A DNA stretch of 64,000 nt from Rhizobium mesosinicum (GCF_019511345.1 NZ_JAEUAK010000012.1:1-64000); one strand, 5' to 3'; positions 44,745 to 54,316 are shown, numbered from the stretch's first letter. Program-made: numbers and translations. The notes: generated from the sequence alone by a model not told the origin.

Positions 44745-44770
44745 AAAAAACCCGGCACAAAGGCCGGGCT
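44745..44770 (-). terminator. intrinsic terminator of icd
   Basis: Arms CCCGGC (44751-44756) and GCCGGG (44763-44768) with a six-base loop; on the minus strand a run of six T follows. It lies 26 bases after the icd stop. Confidence 0.92.
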
Positions 44771-44795
44771 TTCCGATGCTTCATCCGAGCAGGGC

Positions 44796-46007
44796 TCAGG
44801 CCATGGCAGCCTGCAGGTTCTGGTCGATCTTGTCGAGGAAGGCAGTGGTCGAGAGCCACGGCTGATCCGGGCCGATGAGCAGCGCCAGATCCTTGGTCAT
44901 GAAACCGGCTTCGACCGTGTCGACGCAAACCTTTTCCAGCGTCGAGGCGAACCTGGCGAGTTCGGCATTGTCGTCGAGCTTGGCGCGGTGGGCGAGGCCG
45001 CGGGTCCAAGCGAAGATCGAAGCGATCGAGTTCGTCGAGGTCTCCTGGCCCTTCTGGTGCTGGCGGTAATGGCGGGTGACCGTGCCGTGAGCAGCTTCGG
45101 CTTCAACCGTCTTGCCGTCAGGCGTCAAAAGAACCGAGGTCATCAGGCCGAGCGAGCCGAAGCCCTGGGCGACCGTGTCGGACTGAACGTCGCCATCGTA
45201 GTTCTTGCAGGCCCAGACGTAGCCGCCGGACCACTTGAGCGCGGAAGCGACCATGTCGTCGATCAGGCGGTGTTCGTAGGTGATGCCGATTTCGTCGAAC
45301 TGCGCCTTGAATTCGGCTTCGTAGACTTCCTGGAAGATGTCCTTGAAGCGGCCGTCATAGGCCTTGAGGATGGTGTTCTTGGTCGACAAGTAGACCGGCC
45401 ACTTGCGCATCAGGCCGTACATCATCGAGGCGCGGGCGAATTCGCGGATCGATTCATCGAGGTTGTACATGGCCATGGCGACGCCGGCGCCCGGTGCGTT
45501 GAAGACTTCCTTCTCGATGACCGTGCCGTCTTCGCCGACGAACTTGATCGTCAGCTTGCCCTTGCCGGGGAACTTGAAGTCGGTTGCGCGGTACTGATCG
45601 CCGAAAGCGTGACGGCCGACAACGATCGGCTGCGTCCAGCCCGGAACGAGGCGGGGAACGTTGCGGCAGATGATCGGCTCGCGGAAGATGACGCCGCCGA
45701 GGATGTTGCGGATCGTGCCGTTCGGGCTCTTCCACATTTCCTTGAGGTTGAATTCCTTCACGCGGGCCTCGTCCGGCGTGATCGTCGCGCACTTGATGCC
45801 GACGCCGTACTTCTTGATGGCGTTGGCGGCATCGACGGTCACCTGGTCGTTTGTGGCGTCGCGGTTTTCGACCGAGAGGTCGTAGTAATCGATGTCGAGG
45901 TCGAGATACGGATGGATCAGCTTGTCCTTGATGAGCTGCCAAATGATGCGAGTCATTTCATCGCCGTCGAGATCGGCGACAGGATTGGCGACCTTGATCT
46001 TCTTCAT
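44796..46007 (-). CDS. icd: isocitrate dehydrogenase (NADP+)
   Basis: A 403-residue enzyme of the eukaryote-like subfamily, converting isocitrate to 2-oxoglutarate in the TCA cycle. Motifs: NPVADLDGDEMTRIIW at the N-terminus, the substrate loop KSPNGTIRNILGG, the metal-binding region LIDDMVASALKWSGG with YDGDVQSD, and the cofactor loop EAAHGTVTRHYR. The length matches alphaproteobacterial enzymes. ATG 46007 has GAGG seven bases upstream. It is a single-gene unit with its own terminator. Confidence 0.97.
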   Translation of the reverse strand: MKKIKVANPVADLDGDEMTRIIWQLIKDKLIHPYLDLDIDYYDLSVENRDATNDQVTVDAANAIKKYGVGIKCATITPDEARVKEFNLKEMWKSPNGTIRNILGGVIFREPIICRNVPRLVPGWTQPIVVGRHAFGDQYRATDFKFPGKGKLTIKFVGEDGTVIEKEVFNAPGAGVAMAMYNLDESIREFARASMMYGLMRKWPVYLSTKNTILKAYDGRFKDIFQEVYEAEFKAQFDEIGITYEHRLIDDMVASALKWSGGYVWACKNYDGDVQSDTVAQGFGSLGLMTSVLLTPDGKTVEAEAAHGTVTRHYRQHQKGQETSTNSIASIFAWTRGLAHRAKLDDNAELARFASTLEKVCVDTVEAGFMTKDLALLIGPDQPWLSTTAFLDKIDQNLQAAMA

Positions 46008-46198
46008 GTATCTGCCTCGTAAGCTTAAGAAAGGGACAGCTGTCCCGGGTGGGTGATGTGGTCCGGAGCGCTATAGCATTGTGAGCCGGGAACGCAAAGC
46101 CGAACGGGCGGGACCGTGACGTTTTTGCCGCCATTGCCATGTGCCGGAAAATGGCTAGTCTCGCCGGCATAAGCTCCCGAGTCCCCGGACATTTTGCC

Positions 46199-46741
46199 AT
46201 GAAAAAGATCGCCGTTCTGTTCGTTGGCCTCGTTGCCGCCCTGTCTGTCGCACCTGGTCTTTCGCTTGCGGCCGATGCCACCGCGCCGGTCAAGGAAATC
46301 ATTGATGATACTAAGAAGAACTGGGCGAGCGACGTCAGCGACTGGATCGATATTTTCGAAGAAAGCACGCTCGATCGGCTCTACAGCAAGGACTTCGGCG
46401 ACAAATACAAGGCTGCCGCCAAGAACCCGGCAGCCGACGAGGATGGCATTTCGCCCTTCGACTACGACGTGATCGTCAACGGCCAGGATGCCTGCCCGCT
46501 GCAGGACCTCTCCATCGAAAACGGCCAGCCGGCAAACGGCACGACCGAGGTGACGGTGAAGTTCAAGGCGGCGACCTGCTTGGAAGGCACACCCAACAGA
46601 GATGCCTTTACCACTGTGCGTTTCGAGGTGATCGAGGAAGCGGGCAAACCCGTCATCGACGATATCATGATCCAGGGCGAAGAGGGGAACGGGCCGATCT
46701 CGCTCAAGGAAACCATGGTGCAAATCGCCAACGGCGAATGA
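46199..46741 (+). CDS. secreted hypothetical protein
   Basis: A 180-residue protein with a clear signal peptide (MKKIAVLFVGLVAALSV, cleavage after SLA near residue 23). The mature part is acidic with two Cys (DACPL, ATCLE) that may pair in the periplasm. It resembles small periplasmic proteins of the DUF3828 kind, but this is uncertain. ATG 46199 is chosen because it gives the signal peptide; the frame is open to 46139. It is divergent from icd, with about 190 bases between them for the two promoters. Confidence 0.8.
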   Translation: MKKIAVLFVGLVAALSVAPGLSLAADATAPVKEIIDDTKKNWASDVSDWIDIFEESTLDRLYSKDFGDKYKAAAKNPAADEDGISPFDYDVIVNGQDACPLQDLSIENGQPANGTTEVTVKFKAATCLEGTPNRDAFTTVRFEVIEEAGKPVIDDIMIQGEEGNGPISLKETMVQIANGE

Positions 46742-46852
46742 TACGCCGGCTGTTCGTAGCAAACCAAGCCAGGGTGTGATTTGATTTTTGCTGAGGCGGC
46801 GGTATCTCGCTCTCGGGTTTGTCGCATCCGGCGTGCGTGAGGACTGGCAAGG

Positions 46853-48889
46853 GTGATTTCCGGCTTTGAGTTCCGAGACTGGCTGCTTGCCAATGACCCG
46901 GCGCTGTCGCGCCTGCGCATGGGGTCACGGGTCACGCTGTCGATCCTGCTGTCCTTCGCAGTCCTGATTGCGATCCACGTGCTCATCGTGCCGCTGCCAA
47001 CCGCGTCCTATGGTCTCGGCATCGTGCTGTCGATCGAAGGCGGGGTCGCGGTGCGTGACAAGGGCTCGGCGAGCCAGCTCATCACCAGGCTGCTCGGCTG
47101 TCTTGCAAGCCTCGTTGTCGTCGGCATCGCAGCGGCGCTGGAGTCGCAGCGCGTTCTATCGGATTTCATCTTCCTCGTGGTGATCTTCCTTGCCTCATCC
47201 GCGCGCGTCTACGGCCCGCGCGGCTTTGCGATCGGCATGTTCGCCTTCACCTCCTATTTCCTGGGCTCTTACTTCCACCCGACGATCGAGGAACTGCCTG
47301 TCGTCCTGATCGGCCCCGTTGTCTCGGCGCTTGTCAGCCATTGGGTGAGGGCGGTGCTTCTGCCCGACAATTGGCGCCGCGACCTGCTGCGATCGCTCGA
47401 GAGCGTACGGGGCCGCATCAACCAGATCCTCTTCAAGCTCGCTGCCCTTGCAGCGGATGGAAAGGTCGATGAGGCCGACCGGCAGGAACTGCGCCAGCTG
47501 GAAGACCGGCTGAAGGAAGTGGTGCTGATGGCCGAAAGCTTCATTCCGCGCCCGCCGGGCGGCGTCTTCGATGGTGCTTCACCGCCGGCCGCGGAACTAG
47601 CGATCCGGCTGTTCGACGCGCATCTGGCGACGGAAAGCGCCATCGTGTTGAGCTATCAAAGTGCGCCGGCTTTCGCTCTGGTCCATGCTGTGATCGATGA
47701 CGACAAGGCGGTACTTTCGGCTGAGGAAAAGGCGGTCGCCGACATGGAGGGCCGGCCGCAGGGAGAGACCGTGCGTGCGCTCCTCTGGCTGGCCGCTGCG
47801 CGCAGGCAGCTCGTGGAAACGATCGATGCCGGACGCAGGTCGGATTTCGCCGAAATCGCCTCGGTGGAAGAGTCCAGCGCACCTGCCAGCGTCGATTTTT
47901 CGTTCAGAAACCCGCTGATGCGCTCGGCCCTGCAGATCACGCTGGCAGCGGCAATTGCCATGACGCTCGGGCTCGCCTTGTCGCGCGAGCGCTGGTTCTG
48001 GGCTGTGCTCGCCTCCTTCCTCGTCTTCACCAACACCAATTCGCGCGGGGATACCGCCATCAAGGCACTGCAGCGTTCGATCGGTACGCTGTTCGGCATC
48101 GCCTTCGGCCTGGTGCTGGCGACATTGCTGACGCACCACTTAGCTGCCGCCATCGCGGTTTCCATCGCCTGCGTCTTCCTTGCTTTCTATTTCCTGCAGA
48201 TTTCCTATGCGACGATGACCTTCTTTATCTCGATCGTGCTCTGCCTGGTTTATGGAATGATGGGTGTCCTGACCTTCGATCTCCTCAAGCTGCGACTGGA
48301 GGAGACGCTGATTGGCGCGGTCGCGGGAACGCTGGTCGCCTTCCTCGTCCTGCCGGCGCGCACGCGCGGTGCGCTCGATACGGCGGTCGCCAAGTGGTTC
48401 GACGCCCTGAGGGAGCTCCTGTCGGCCATATCGGACAAGAAGAGCCAGCCGGAACTGATCGTCATCTCGCAGAAGGTCGATGCCTGCTACCGTGACATCA
48501 CGCTTTCAGCGCGCCCGCTCGGCTCGACCTGGTCCATTGTCACCAGGCCGGGACAAATTCGCCGGACACTGGCGATTTTTCTCTCGGTTACCTATTGGTC
48601 GCGCATTCTGGCCCGCAATAATACTGCCGACGCCGTCGATGAGGATCTCAAGCGACAGATCACCGCAGATATCGAACTTCTGGACCGGTTTGCGCCGCGC
48701 GGCTCGGAGTGTTTCCTCGTCACCCGCAAGCAGATGCGGCACGTCAGCCGTCACCTGCCACTGTGGCGGGAAGGGGCGCGGCTCGCCGTCGAAATGATCG
48801 GCTCGACCATCGAACGGCTCTATCCCACGGAAACGCAGGACTTGCCGTTTACGGCCGGCAAAGCTATTGCGCCCGTAAATCAGGAATAG
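46853..48889 (+). CDS. FUSC family (aromatic acid exporter / YccS-like) membrane protein
   Basis: A 678-residue inner membrane protein with two bundles of about five to six membrane segments (roughly residues 28-170 and 350-510), each followed by a cytoplasmic helical domain. This doubled layout and motifs such as FSFRNPLMRSALQITLAAAIAM and SRERWFWAVLASFLVFTNTN are typical of the fusaric-acid-resistance (FUSC) / AaeB / YccS superfamily of exporters. Substrate unknown. GTG 46853 is used. No membrane-fusion partner gene (AaeA-like) is adjacent, so it may act alone. Confidence 0.88.
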   Translation: MISGFEFRDWLLANDPALSRLRMGSRVTLSILLSFAVLIAIHVLIVPLPTASYGLGIVLSIEGGVAVRDKGSASQLITRLLGCLASLVVVGIAAALESQRVLSDFIFLVVIFLASSARVYGPRGFAIGMFAFTSYFLGSYFHPTIEELPVVLIGPVVSALVSHWVRAVLLPDNWRRDLLRSLESVRGRINQILFKLAALAADGKVDEADRQELRQLEDRLKEVVLMAESFIPRPPGGVFDGASPPAAELAIRLFDAHLATESAIVLSYQSAPAFALVHAVIDDDKAVLSAEEKAVADMEGRPQGETVRALLWLAAARRQLVETIDAGRRSDFAEIASVEESSAPASVDFSFRNPLMRSALQITLAAAIAMTLGLALSRERWFWAVLASFLVFTNTNSRGDTAIKALQRSIGTLFGIAFGLVLATLLTHHLAAAIAVSIACVFLAFYFLQISYATMTFFISIVLCLVYGMMGVLTFDLLKLRLEETLIGAVAGTLVAFLVLPARTRGALDTAVAKWFDALRELLSAISDKKSQPELIVISQKVDACYRDITLSARPLGSTWSIVTRPGQIRRTLAIFLSVTYWSRILARNNTADAVDEDLKRQITADIELLDRFAPRGSECFLVTRKQMRHVSRHLPLWREGARLAVEMIGSTIERLYPTETQDLPFTAGKAIAPVNQE

Positions 48890-48907
48890 GAAGCACAAAT
48901 AAGCACC

Positions 48908-49738
48908 ATGGCGGGCACCAACAGCGAGCGTCAACTTCTGGCCGAAGGGCCTGTTATCATTCTGGTCGAGCCGCAGATGGGCGAGAATATCGGCATGGTG
49001 GCGCGCGCCATGGCGAATTTCGGCCTTGCCGATCTCCGCCTCGTCAACCCGCGCGACGGATGGCCGAACGAGAAGGCGCAAGCCGCAGCCTCCAAGGCCG
49101 ATCACGTCATCGAAGGCACGAAGGTTTTCGAGACCCTGGAAGAGGCGATTGCCGATCTCAACTTCGTCTATGCGACGACGGCGCGCAGCCGTGACAATTA
49201 CAAGCCCGTGCGCTCCCCGGTCTTTGCCGCCGGAAACCTGCGCAGCCGGTTCAGGGCAGGCGAGGCGACCGGTATCCTGTTTGGCCGCGAACGCTGGGGG
49301 CTGACCAACGAGGAAGTGGCGCTTGCCGACGAGATCGTCACCTTTCCGGTCAATCCGGCCTTTGCGTCCCTCAACATCGCCCAAGCCGTGCTCTTGATGT
49401 CCTATGAATGGATGAAATCGGGCATGGAGGATCTGGAGGCGGTGCCGTTCCAAGCACTCGAGCAGCGGCCTTCGACCAAGGAACAGCTCTTCGGCCTGTT
49501 CAACCAGCTGGAAGAGGCGCTGGATTCCCGCAACTACTTCCATCCGCCCTCGAAAAAGCCGAAAATGGTCGACAACCTGCGCGCAGTTCTCTCCCGCCGG
49601 GCCTTCACGGAACAGGAAATCAGCGTGTTGCGCGGCGTCATCTCCTCTCTCGACCGTTTTTCGCGCAATAGTCCGCGCAAGGGCGGTTTCACCAGATCCC
49701 GCAAGGAAGCGCCCACCGATGACAGCGCCGACGAATGA
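48908..49738 (+). CDS. trmJ: TrmJ-like tRNA/rRNA 2'-O-methyltransferase (SPOUT)
   Basis: A 276-residue SPOUT methyltransferase. The knot motifs are visible: VEPQMGENIGMVARAMANFG, then GILFGRERWGLTNEE and FPVNPAFASLNIAQAV. A C-terminal helical extension (about residues 175-276) matches TrmJ, which methylates the ribose at position 32 of tRNA with S-adenosylmethionine. Its last 20 bases overlap murI, so translation is likely coupled. ttcA, which also modifies tRNA position 32, lies 5.6 kb downstream. Confidence 0.88.
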   Translation: MAGTNSERQLLAEGPVIILVEPQMGENIGMVARAMANFGLADLRLVNPRDGWPNEKAQAAASKADHVIEGTKVFETLEEAIADLNFVYATTARSRDNYKPVRSPVFAAGNLRSRFRAGEATGILFGRERWGLTNEEVALADEIVTFPVNPAFASLNIAQAVLLMSYEWMKSGMEDLEAVPFQALEQRPSTKEQLFGLFNQLEEALDSRNYFHPPSKKPKMVDNLRAVLSRRAFTEQEISVLRGVISSLDRFSRNSPRKGGFTRSRKEAPTDDSADE

Positions 49739-50522
49739 GCTGAAACCCGTCCTCGTCTTCGATTCCGGCATCGGCGGGCTGACCGTGCTGCGCGAGGCGC
49801 GCGTGCTAATGCCGGAACGCGGCTTCATCTACATCGCCGACGATGCCGGTTTTCCCTATGGCGGCTGGGAAGAGCAGGCGCTGAAGGAGCGGATTATCGG
49901 CCTCTTCGCCAAGCTGCTCGAAGATTACGATCCCGAGGTCTGCATCATTGCCTGCAATACGGCCTTCACGCTTGTGGGTTCGGATCTGCGCGCTGCCTTT
50001 CCGCAGATGACCTTCGTCGGTACAGTGCCGGCCATCAAGCCTGCTGCCGAGCGCACACGCTCCGGGCTGGTTTCGGTACTGGCGACCCCCGGCACGGTCA
50101 GGCGCGCCTATACGCGCGACCTCATCCAATCCTTCGCGCAGCAATGCCATGTGCGGTTGGTCGGCTCCGAAAACCTGGCGCGCATGGCGGAAGCCTATAT
50201 CCGCGGTGACGCCGTTTCTGACGAGGCAGTGCTCACCGAGATCGATCAGTGTTTTGTCGAGAAGGATGGGCGCAAGACCGATATCGTCGTGCTCGCCTGC
50301 ACGCATTATCCCTTCATGGCGAATATGTTCCGAAGGCTTGCTCCCTGGCCGGTGGACTGGCTGGATCCGGCGGAAGCCATTGCGCGACGCGCTCGCACGC
50401 TGGTACCGCATGTTGCGGACGCCGTTCACCCTGATAATTTCGACTTTGCCGTCTTCACGTCGGGCAATCCGGATTTTGCCACGCGGCGGCTGATGCAAGG
50501 TTTCGGTCTGAGCACGCGATAG
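49719..50522 (+). CDS. murI: glutamate racemase
   Basis: A 267-residue enzyme making D-glutamate for peptidoglycan. Motifs: VFDSGIGGLTVL, ADDAGFPYGG, CIIACNTAFT with the first catalytic Cys and VLACTHYPF with the second. The family has a pair of Cys residues as acid/base. ATG 49719 lies inside the end of the methyltransferase gene (20-base overlap). Confidence 0.95.
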   Translation: MTAPTNELKPVLVFDSGIGGLTVLREARVLMPERGFIYIADDAGFPYGGWEEQALKERIIGLFAKLLEDYDPEVCIIACNTAFTLVGSDLRAAFPQMTFVGTVPAIKPAAERTRSGLVSVLATPGTVRRAYTRDLIQSFAQQCHVRLVGSENLARMAEAYIRGDAVSDEAVLTEIDQCFVEKDGRKTDIVVLACTHYPFMANMFRRLAPWPVDWLDPAEAIARRARTLVPHVADAVHPDNFDFAVFTSGNPDFATRRLMQGFGLSTR

Positions 50523-50618
50523 GGCACTGCGCGCTTTATTTCCCCTGCCTCATCACGCAAGATCCCCGCGGGGAATCGCGAGCAGGTATTTGCCGCTCAA
50601 GATGCAAAGGGATGCGCC

Positions 50619-51794
50619 GTGCCGCTGCAAAGACTTGTCATGCTGATCTTCTTTCTGCAACCGATCGCCTTTGGCGCGTGGTTGCCGCGCATTCCCGATA
50701 TCCAGGCGAAGCTCGAACTCGGCACTGCCGATCTCGCGGTAGCCCTTCTGGGATTGCCTGTTGGTACGCTGATCACGCTCCCGTTTGCCGGCCGGATTGT
50801 CTCGCGCATAGGCGGGCGGATGGCGATCATCTATGGGTTCATCTTCTTTCTTGCCGTGGTTTCGCTGCCGGCCTTCGCGCCCAGTGCCTTGCTTCTGTTC
50901 CTTGCCCTGATGATCGTCGGGGTCGCGCTTTCGACGGTGGAACTCGGCATGAATGTCGAAGCCGATGTCACGGAGAAGGCGACGGGGCTGATCATCATGA
51001 GCCGCTGCCATGGCTTCTGGAGCTTCGGCATCATGGTCGGCAGCCTGATCGGCGTCGGCGCCATCGCCATCGGGCTTTCGCCGCACTGGTCGATCCTGAT
51101 CACGGCGCTCATCGTCCTGCCGATCGCGCTGATTGCCAGCCTGCGTCTGCCGAAATTGCCTAGAAGTCACCATGCGGAGAATTCGCAGACGAGGGCCGGC
51201 CTCAAGCCGCCTGGCCTTGCCCTGCTCGGAATCTGCGCCTTTGTCTTCGGCGTGACGATGACCGAAGGTGCCATCGCCGATTGGTCGGCGGTCTACCTCC
51301 GCGATGTCATGAATGCCGAAGGTGCGCAGACCGGCCTCGGTTATTCGATTTTCGCTTTCATGGTCGCGGCAGGGCGCTTCAGCGGTGATTACATGAAAGG
51401 CCGTTTCGGCGCGGTTGCCGTTGCCCGCGGCTGCGGCGTCGCCTCGCTTGCCGGCATGCTCGTCGTTCTCCTTGCGCCGGTGACGCCGTTTGCGCTGCTT
51501 GGCTTTGCAGCCGTCGGTGTCGGCGTTTCGGTCGGATTTCCGCTTGCGGTGACCGCCGTCGCTTCGCTGACCGACCGACCGCCTGCTTCAAGCGTTGCGA
51601 TACTCTCCTTCGCGGCGCTCAGCGGTTTTCTCATCGGGCCGCCGATCATCGGCTTTCTCGGCGAACTCCTGGGCTTGCGCGTGGGGCTCGCGGTCCTCCT
51701 GGTACCACTCTTCGTCAGCCTGCTCTGCACTCGTTTGCTGATTCCGACTCAGAACGACATGGCGGGCGCTCTCGTCGAGCGCGAGGCGGTGTAG
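50619..51794 (+). CDS. MFS transporter
   Basis: A 391-residue protein with about twelve membrane segments. Residue block GLPVGTLITLPFAGRIVSRIGGR carries the loop 2-3 motif of MFS proteins, and the central loop is short and basic (LPKLPRSHHAEN). The style GMNVEADVTEK, SRCHGFWSFG is typical of a widespread uncharacterised MFS subgroup related to the FucP/YbjJ kind (YbjJ-like). Substrate unknown. GTG 50619 is the start. It follows murI by about 100 bases and may be a separate unit. Confidence 0.85.
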   Translation: MPLQRLVMLIFFLQPIAFGAWLPRIPDIQAKLELGTADLAVALLGLPVGTLITLPFAGRIVSRIGGRMAIIYGFIFFLAVVSLPAFAPSALLLFLALMIVGVALSTVELGMNVEADVTEKATGLIIMSRCHGFWSFGIMVGSLIGVGAIAIGLSPHWSILITALIVLPIALIASLRLPKLPRSHHAENSQTRAGLKPPGLALLGICAFVFGVTMTEGAIADWSAVYLRDVMNAEGAQTGLGYSIFAFMVAAGRFSGDYMKGRFGAVAVARGCGVASLAGMLVVLLAPVTPFALLGFAAVGVGVSVGFPLAVTAVASLTDRPPASSVAILSFAALSGFLIGPPIIGFLGELLGLRVGLAVLLVPLFVSLLCTRLLIPTQNDMAGALVEREAV

Positions 51795-51902
51795 AGCGTC
51801 TTTCCAGGCCTGACTTTTCCCTGTGGGTTTTTAAAGGTTTGACGATAACAGCGCCCGCGAATCTGCTAGAGACGGGGCTGGAATTTGTAAGGGGAATTGG
51901 AC

Positions 51903-53417
51903 GTGCAGGTTGGCATCGATATGGGAATGGCGTCCGGCAGCCCGGCGACGCTCGATATCGAGGAATTGCTGGCGACGCGTCTGCTCGTGCAGGGCAATTC
52001 CGGCTCCGGCAAATCGCATTTGCTGCGCCGCCTCCTGGAGCAATCAGCCCAATGGGTACAGCAGGTCATCATCGATCCCGAAGGTGATTTCGTCACGCTG
52101 TCCGACCGGTTCGGCCATATCGTCGTCGATGGCGAGCGCACGGAGGCCGAGCTTGCCGGCATTGCCAACCGTATCCGCCAGCACCGCGTTTCCTGCGTAC
52201 TGACGCTGGAAGGACTCGATATCGAGCAGCAGATGCGTGCTGCCGCGGCCTTTCTCAACGGCATGTTCGATGCCGATCGTGAATATTGGTATCCGGTTCT
52301 GGTCGTGGTCGACGAAGCGCAGATGTTTGCGCCCTCGGTCGGCGGCGATGTCTCGGAAGATGCGCGCAAGGCCTCGCTTGGCGCCATGACCGACCTGATG
52401 TGCCGTGGCCGAAAGCGCGGGCTTGCCGGCGTCATCGCCACGCAGCGTCTCGCCAAGCTTGCCAAGAACGTCGCGGCTGAGGCCTCGAACTTCCTGATGG
52501 GCCGCACCTTCCTCGACATCGACATGGCGCGTGCGGCCGATCTGCTCGGCATGGATCGCCGCCAGGCGGAAATGTTCCGCGATCTGAAGCGTGGCAATTT
52601 CGTCGCCCTTGGACCGGCACTGTCGCGCCGTCCGCTGCCGATCCAGATTGGTTCGGTCGAGACGTCGGCGCGCTCCTCCAGCCCGAAGCTGATGCCGCTG
52701 CCGGATGCGCCGCAGGATGTCGAAGATCTGATCTTCACGCCCGATCCGGAAGAGTTCCAGCGGCCGATCGTGCGGCGCGCGCCGCCGGCGCCTCGGCCCA
52801 CGACGGACATTCTGGCCGAGCTTTCCCGCTCGACACCCGCAGCCAGCCACGTGCAGGCAACCGAGGCGAGGGCATCTCAGCCGGAAATATCGGCCGAGGA
52901 GCGCGAGGAACGGCTCGCTGGCGTGCTCGCCGAAATCCTCGACGATCCAGGCTCCGGCTTCCGGACGGATGCAGTTCTCTATCAAGAATTCCTGGTACGG
53001 CTGCGCATGCGCCGCGTTCCCGGTCCGCCGATCGCGCTCCCTGATTTCCGTCGGCGTGTGGCGATCTCACGTTCGGGCGTCGATGCTGAGACGGCTGCAT
53101 CGGAAACCTGGTCAACTGCGCTTTCGCTGTCGGCCTCCGTCACCGACGATCTGCAAGGCGTGTTTCTCATGCTTGCCAAGGCTGCCGTCTGCGGCGAGCC
53201 TTGCCCGTCGGATGCGCGGATCGCACGCGCCTACGGCACGTATTCGGCCCGGCGTGCGCGGCGGCTTCTCGGCTATTTCGAGGAGCAGGGAAGCATCGTC
53301 GTGCATACGGATTTTTCCGGCAAACGCATTGTCGCTTTCCCCGACATCGGTTGCCAGACGGCACCCGGTGATGCCAACGCCCCCGATGACAGCAATGGTC
53401 GGGAAGCGGCGGAATAA
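51903..53417 (+). CDS. HerA/DUF87-type P-loop ATPase
   Basis: A 504-residue protein with Walker A QGNSGSGKSH (about residue 31), a Walker B LVVVDEAQMFAP, and the sensor-like GVIATQRLAKLAKNV, placing it among HerA/FtsK-like translocases with a DUF87 core. The region 260-340 is a Pro-rich linker, and the C-terminal part (ALSLSASVTDDLQGVFLMLAKA) looks like a winged-helix unit. GTG 51903 lies eight bases after AGGGGA and is preferred over TTG 51897, only two bases from it. No NurA-like nuclease partner is adjacent. Role unknown; DNA translocation is inferred. Confidence 0.85.
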   Translation: MQVGIDMGMASGSPATLDIEELLATRLLVQGNSGSGKSHLLRRLLEQSAQWVQQVIIDPEGDFVTLSDRFGHIVVDGERTEAELAGIANRIRQHRVSCVLTLEGLDIEQQMRAAAAFLNGMFDADREYWYPVLVVVDEAQMFAPSVGGDVSEDARKASLGAMTDLMCRGRKRGLAGVIATQRLAKLAKNVAAEASNFLMGRTFLDIDMARAADLLGMDRRQAEMFRDLKRGNFVALGPALSRRPLPIQIGSVETSARSSSPKLMPLPDAPQDVEDLIFTPDPEEFQRPIVRRAPPAPRPTTDILAELSRSTPAASHVQATEARASQPEISAEEREERLAGVLAEILDDPGSGFRTDAVLYQEFLVRLRMRRVPGPPIALPDFRRRVAISRSGVDAETAASETWSTALSLSASVTDDLQGVFLMLAKAAVCGEPCPSDARIARAYGTYSARRARRLLGYFEEQGSIVVHTDFSGKRIVAFPDIGCQTAPGDANAPDDSNGREAAE

Positions 53418-53442
53418 AAGGCCTCTGGGCGCCTTGCCTCTG

Positions 53443-53471
53443 TTGACATTTTCATGACGCCCGACTAAAGA
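53443..53471 (+). promoter_or_regulatory. sigma-70-type promoter of rpsD
   Basis: TTGACA at 53443-53448, a 17-base spacer and TAAAGA at 53466-53471. The -35 is perfect; the -10 is weaker. It would give a leader of about 165 bases. Confidence 0.65.
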
Positions 53472-53482
53472 CCGCCGCAGCA

Positions 53483-53619
53483 CCGGGCAGCAATGTCCGG
53501 TGTTTCATTTGACATGTCCCGTGGATCAGATCCGTTCGCGTAATGGAAAGATCCTGTCGGGTCTCGGAAACGGGATCAAAGGAGGGCGTGTTTCCTTCGC
53601 GCGGTTTGGCAACAAACCG
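53483..53619 (+). promoter_or_regulatory. structured leader of rpsD
   Basis: Between promoter and start codon are several inverted repeats: CACCGG/CCGGTG around 53482-53503, GATCC/GGGATC around 53551-53578, and a perfect seven-base stem CGGTTTG/CAAACCG with a GCAA tetraloop at 53602-53619. S4 is known in other bacteria to repress its own mRNA by binding a leader structure; a similar role here is inferred. Confidence 0.5.
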
Positions 53620-53644
53620 TCATAACACTTTGAAAGGAAATACG

Positions 53645-54262
53645 ATGAGCAAGCGCGAATCGTCCAAGTACAAGATCGACCGCCGTATGGGCGAAAACAT
53701 CTGGGGCCGTCCGAAGTCCCCGGTGAACCGCCGCGAATACGGCCCAGGCCAGCACGGCCAGCGCCGCAAGGGCAAGCTTTCCGACTTCGGTGTGCAGCTG
53801 CGCGCCAAGCAGAAGCTGAAGGGTTACTACGGTGACCTGCGCGAGAAGCAGTTCCGCGCGATCTTCGCTGAAGCCTCCCGCCGCAAGGGCGACACCTCGG
53901 AAAACCTGATCGGTCTTCTGGAGTCCCGTCTCGACGCGATCGTCTACCGCGCCAAGTTCGTTCCGACGGTCTTTGCTGCCCGTCAGTTCGTCAATCATGG
54001 CCACGTGACGGTCAACGGCGTGCGCGTCAACATCGGTTCTTACCGTTGCAAAGCCGGCGATGTCATCGAAGTTCGTGAAAAGTCCAAGCAGCTCGTTACG
54101 GTTCTGGAATCGGTTTCGCTCGCAGAGCGCGACGTTCCTGAATATGTCGAAGTCGACCACAACAAGATGGTTGCCACTTTCGCACGTGTTCCGACGCTGT
54201 CCGACGTTCCGTACCCGGTTGTCATGGAACCGCATCTGGTCGTCGAATTCTATTCGCGTTAA
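53645..54262 (+). CDS. rpsD: 30S ribosomal protein S4
   Basis: A 205-residue ribosomal protein that binds 16S rRNA early in 30S assembly. Recognisable are SKYKIDRRMGENIWGRPKSP, the S4 RNA-binding domain around LESRLDAIVYRAKFVPTVFAARQFVNHGHVTVNG shown in part, and the C-terminal YPVVMEPHLVVEFYSR. ATG 53645 follows GAAAGGAAA. The long leader, own promoter and strong terminator make it a single-gene unit, as usual in alphaproteobacteria where rpsD is outside the alpha operon. Confidence 0.98.
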   Translation: MSKRESSKYKIDRRMGENIWGRPKSPVNRREYGPGQHGQRRKGKLSDFGVQLRAKQKLKGYYGDLREKQFRAIFAEASRRKGDTSENLIGLLESRLDAIVYRAKFVPTVFAARQFVNHGHVTVNGVRVNIGSYRCKAGDVIEVREKSKQLVTVLESVSLAERDVPEYVEVDHNKMVATFARVPTLSDVPYPVVMEPHLVVEFYSR

Positions 54263-54289
54263 TAGACGCGAGGCGTTTTCGCATTCTGG

Positions 54290-54316
54290 AAAAGCCGCCT
54301 CTCGGGGCGGCTTTTT
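54290..54316 (+). terminator. intrinsic terminator of rpsD
   Basis: Arms AAAAGCCGCC (54290-54299) and GGCGGCTTTT (54306-54315) with a six-base loop and T tail. It ends only 17 bases before the glsA start, so glsA translation signals begin right after it. Confidence 0.93.
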
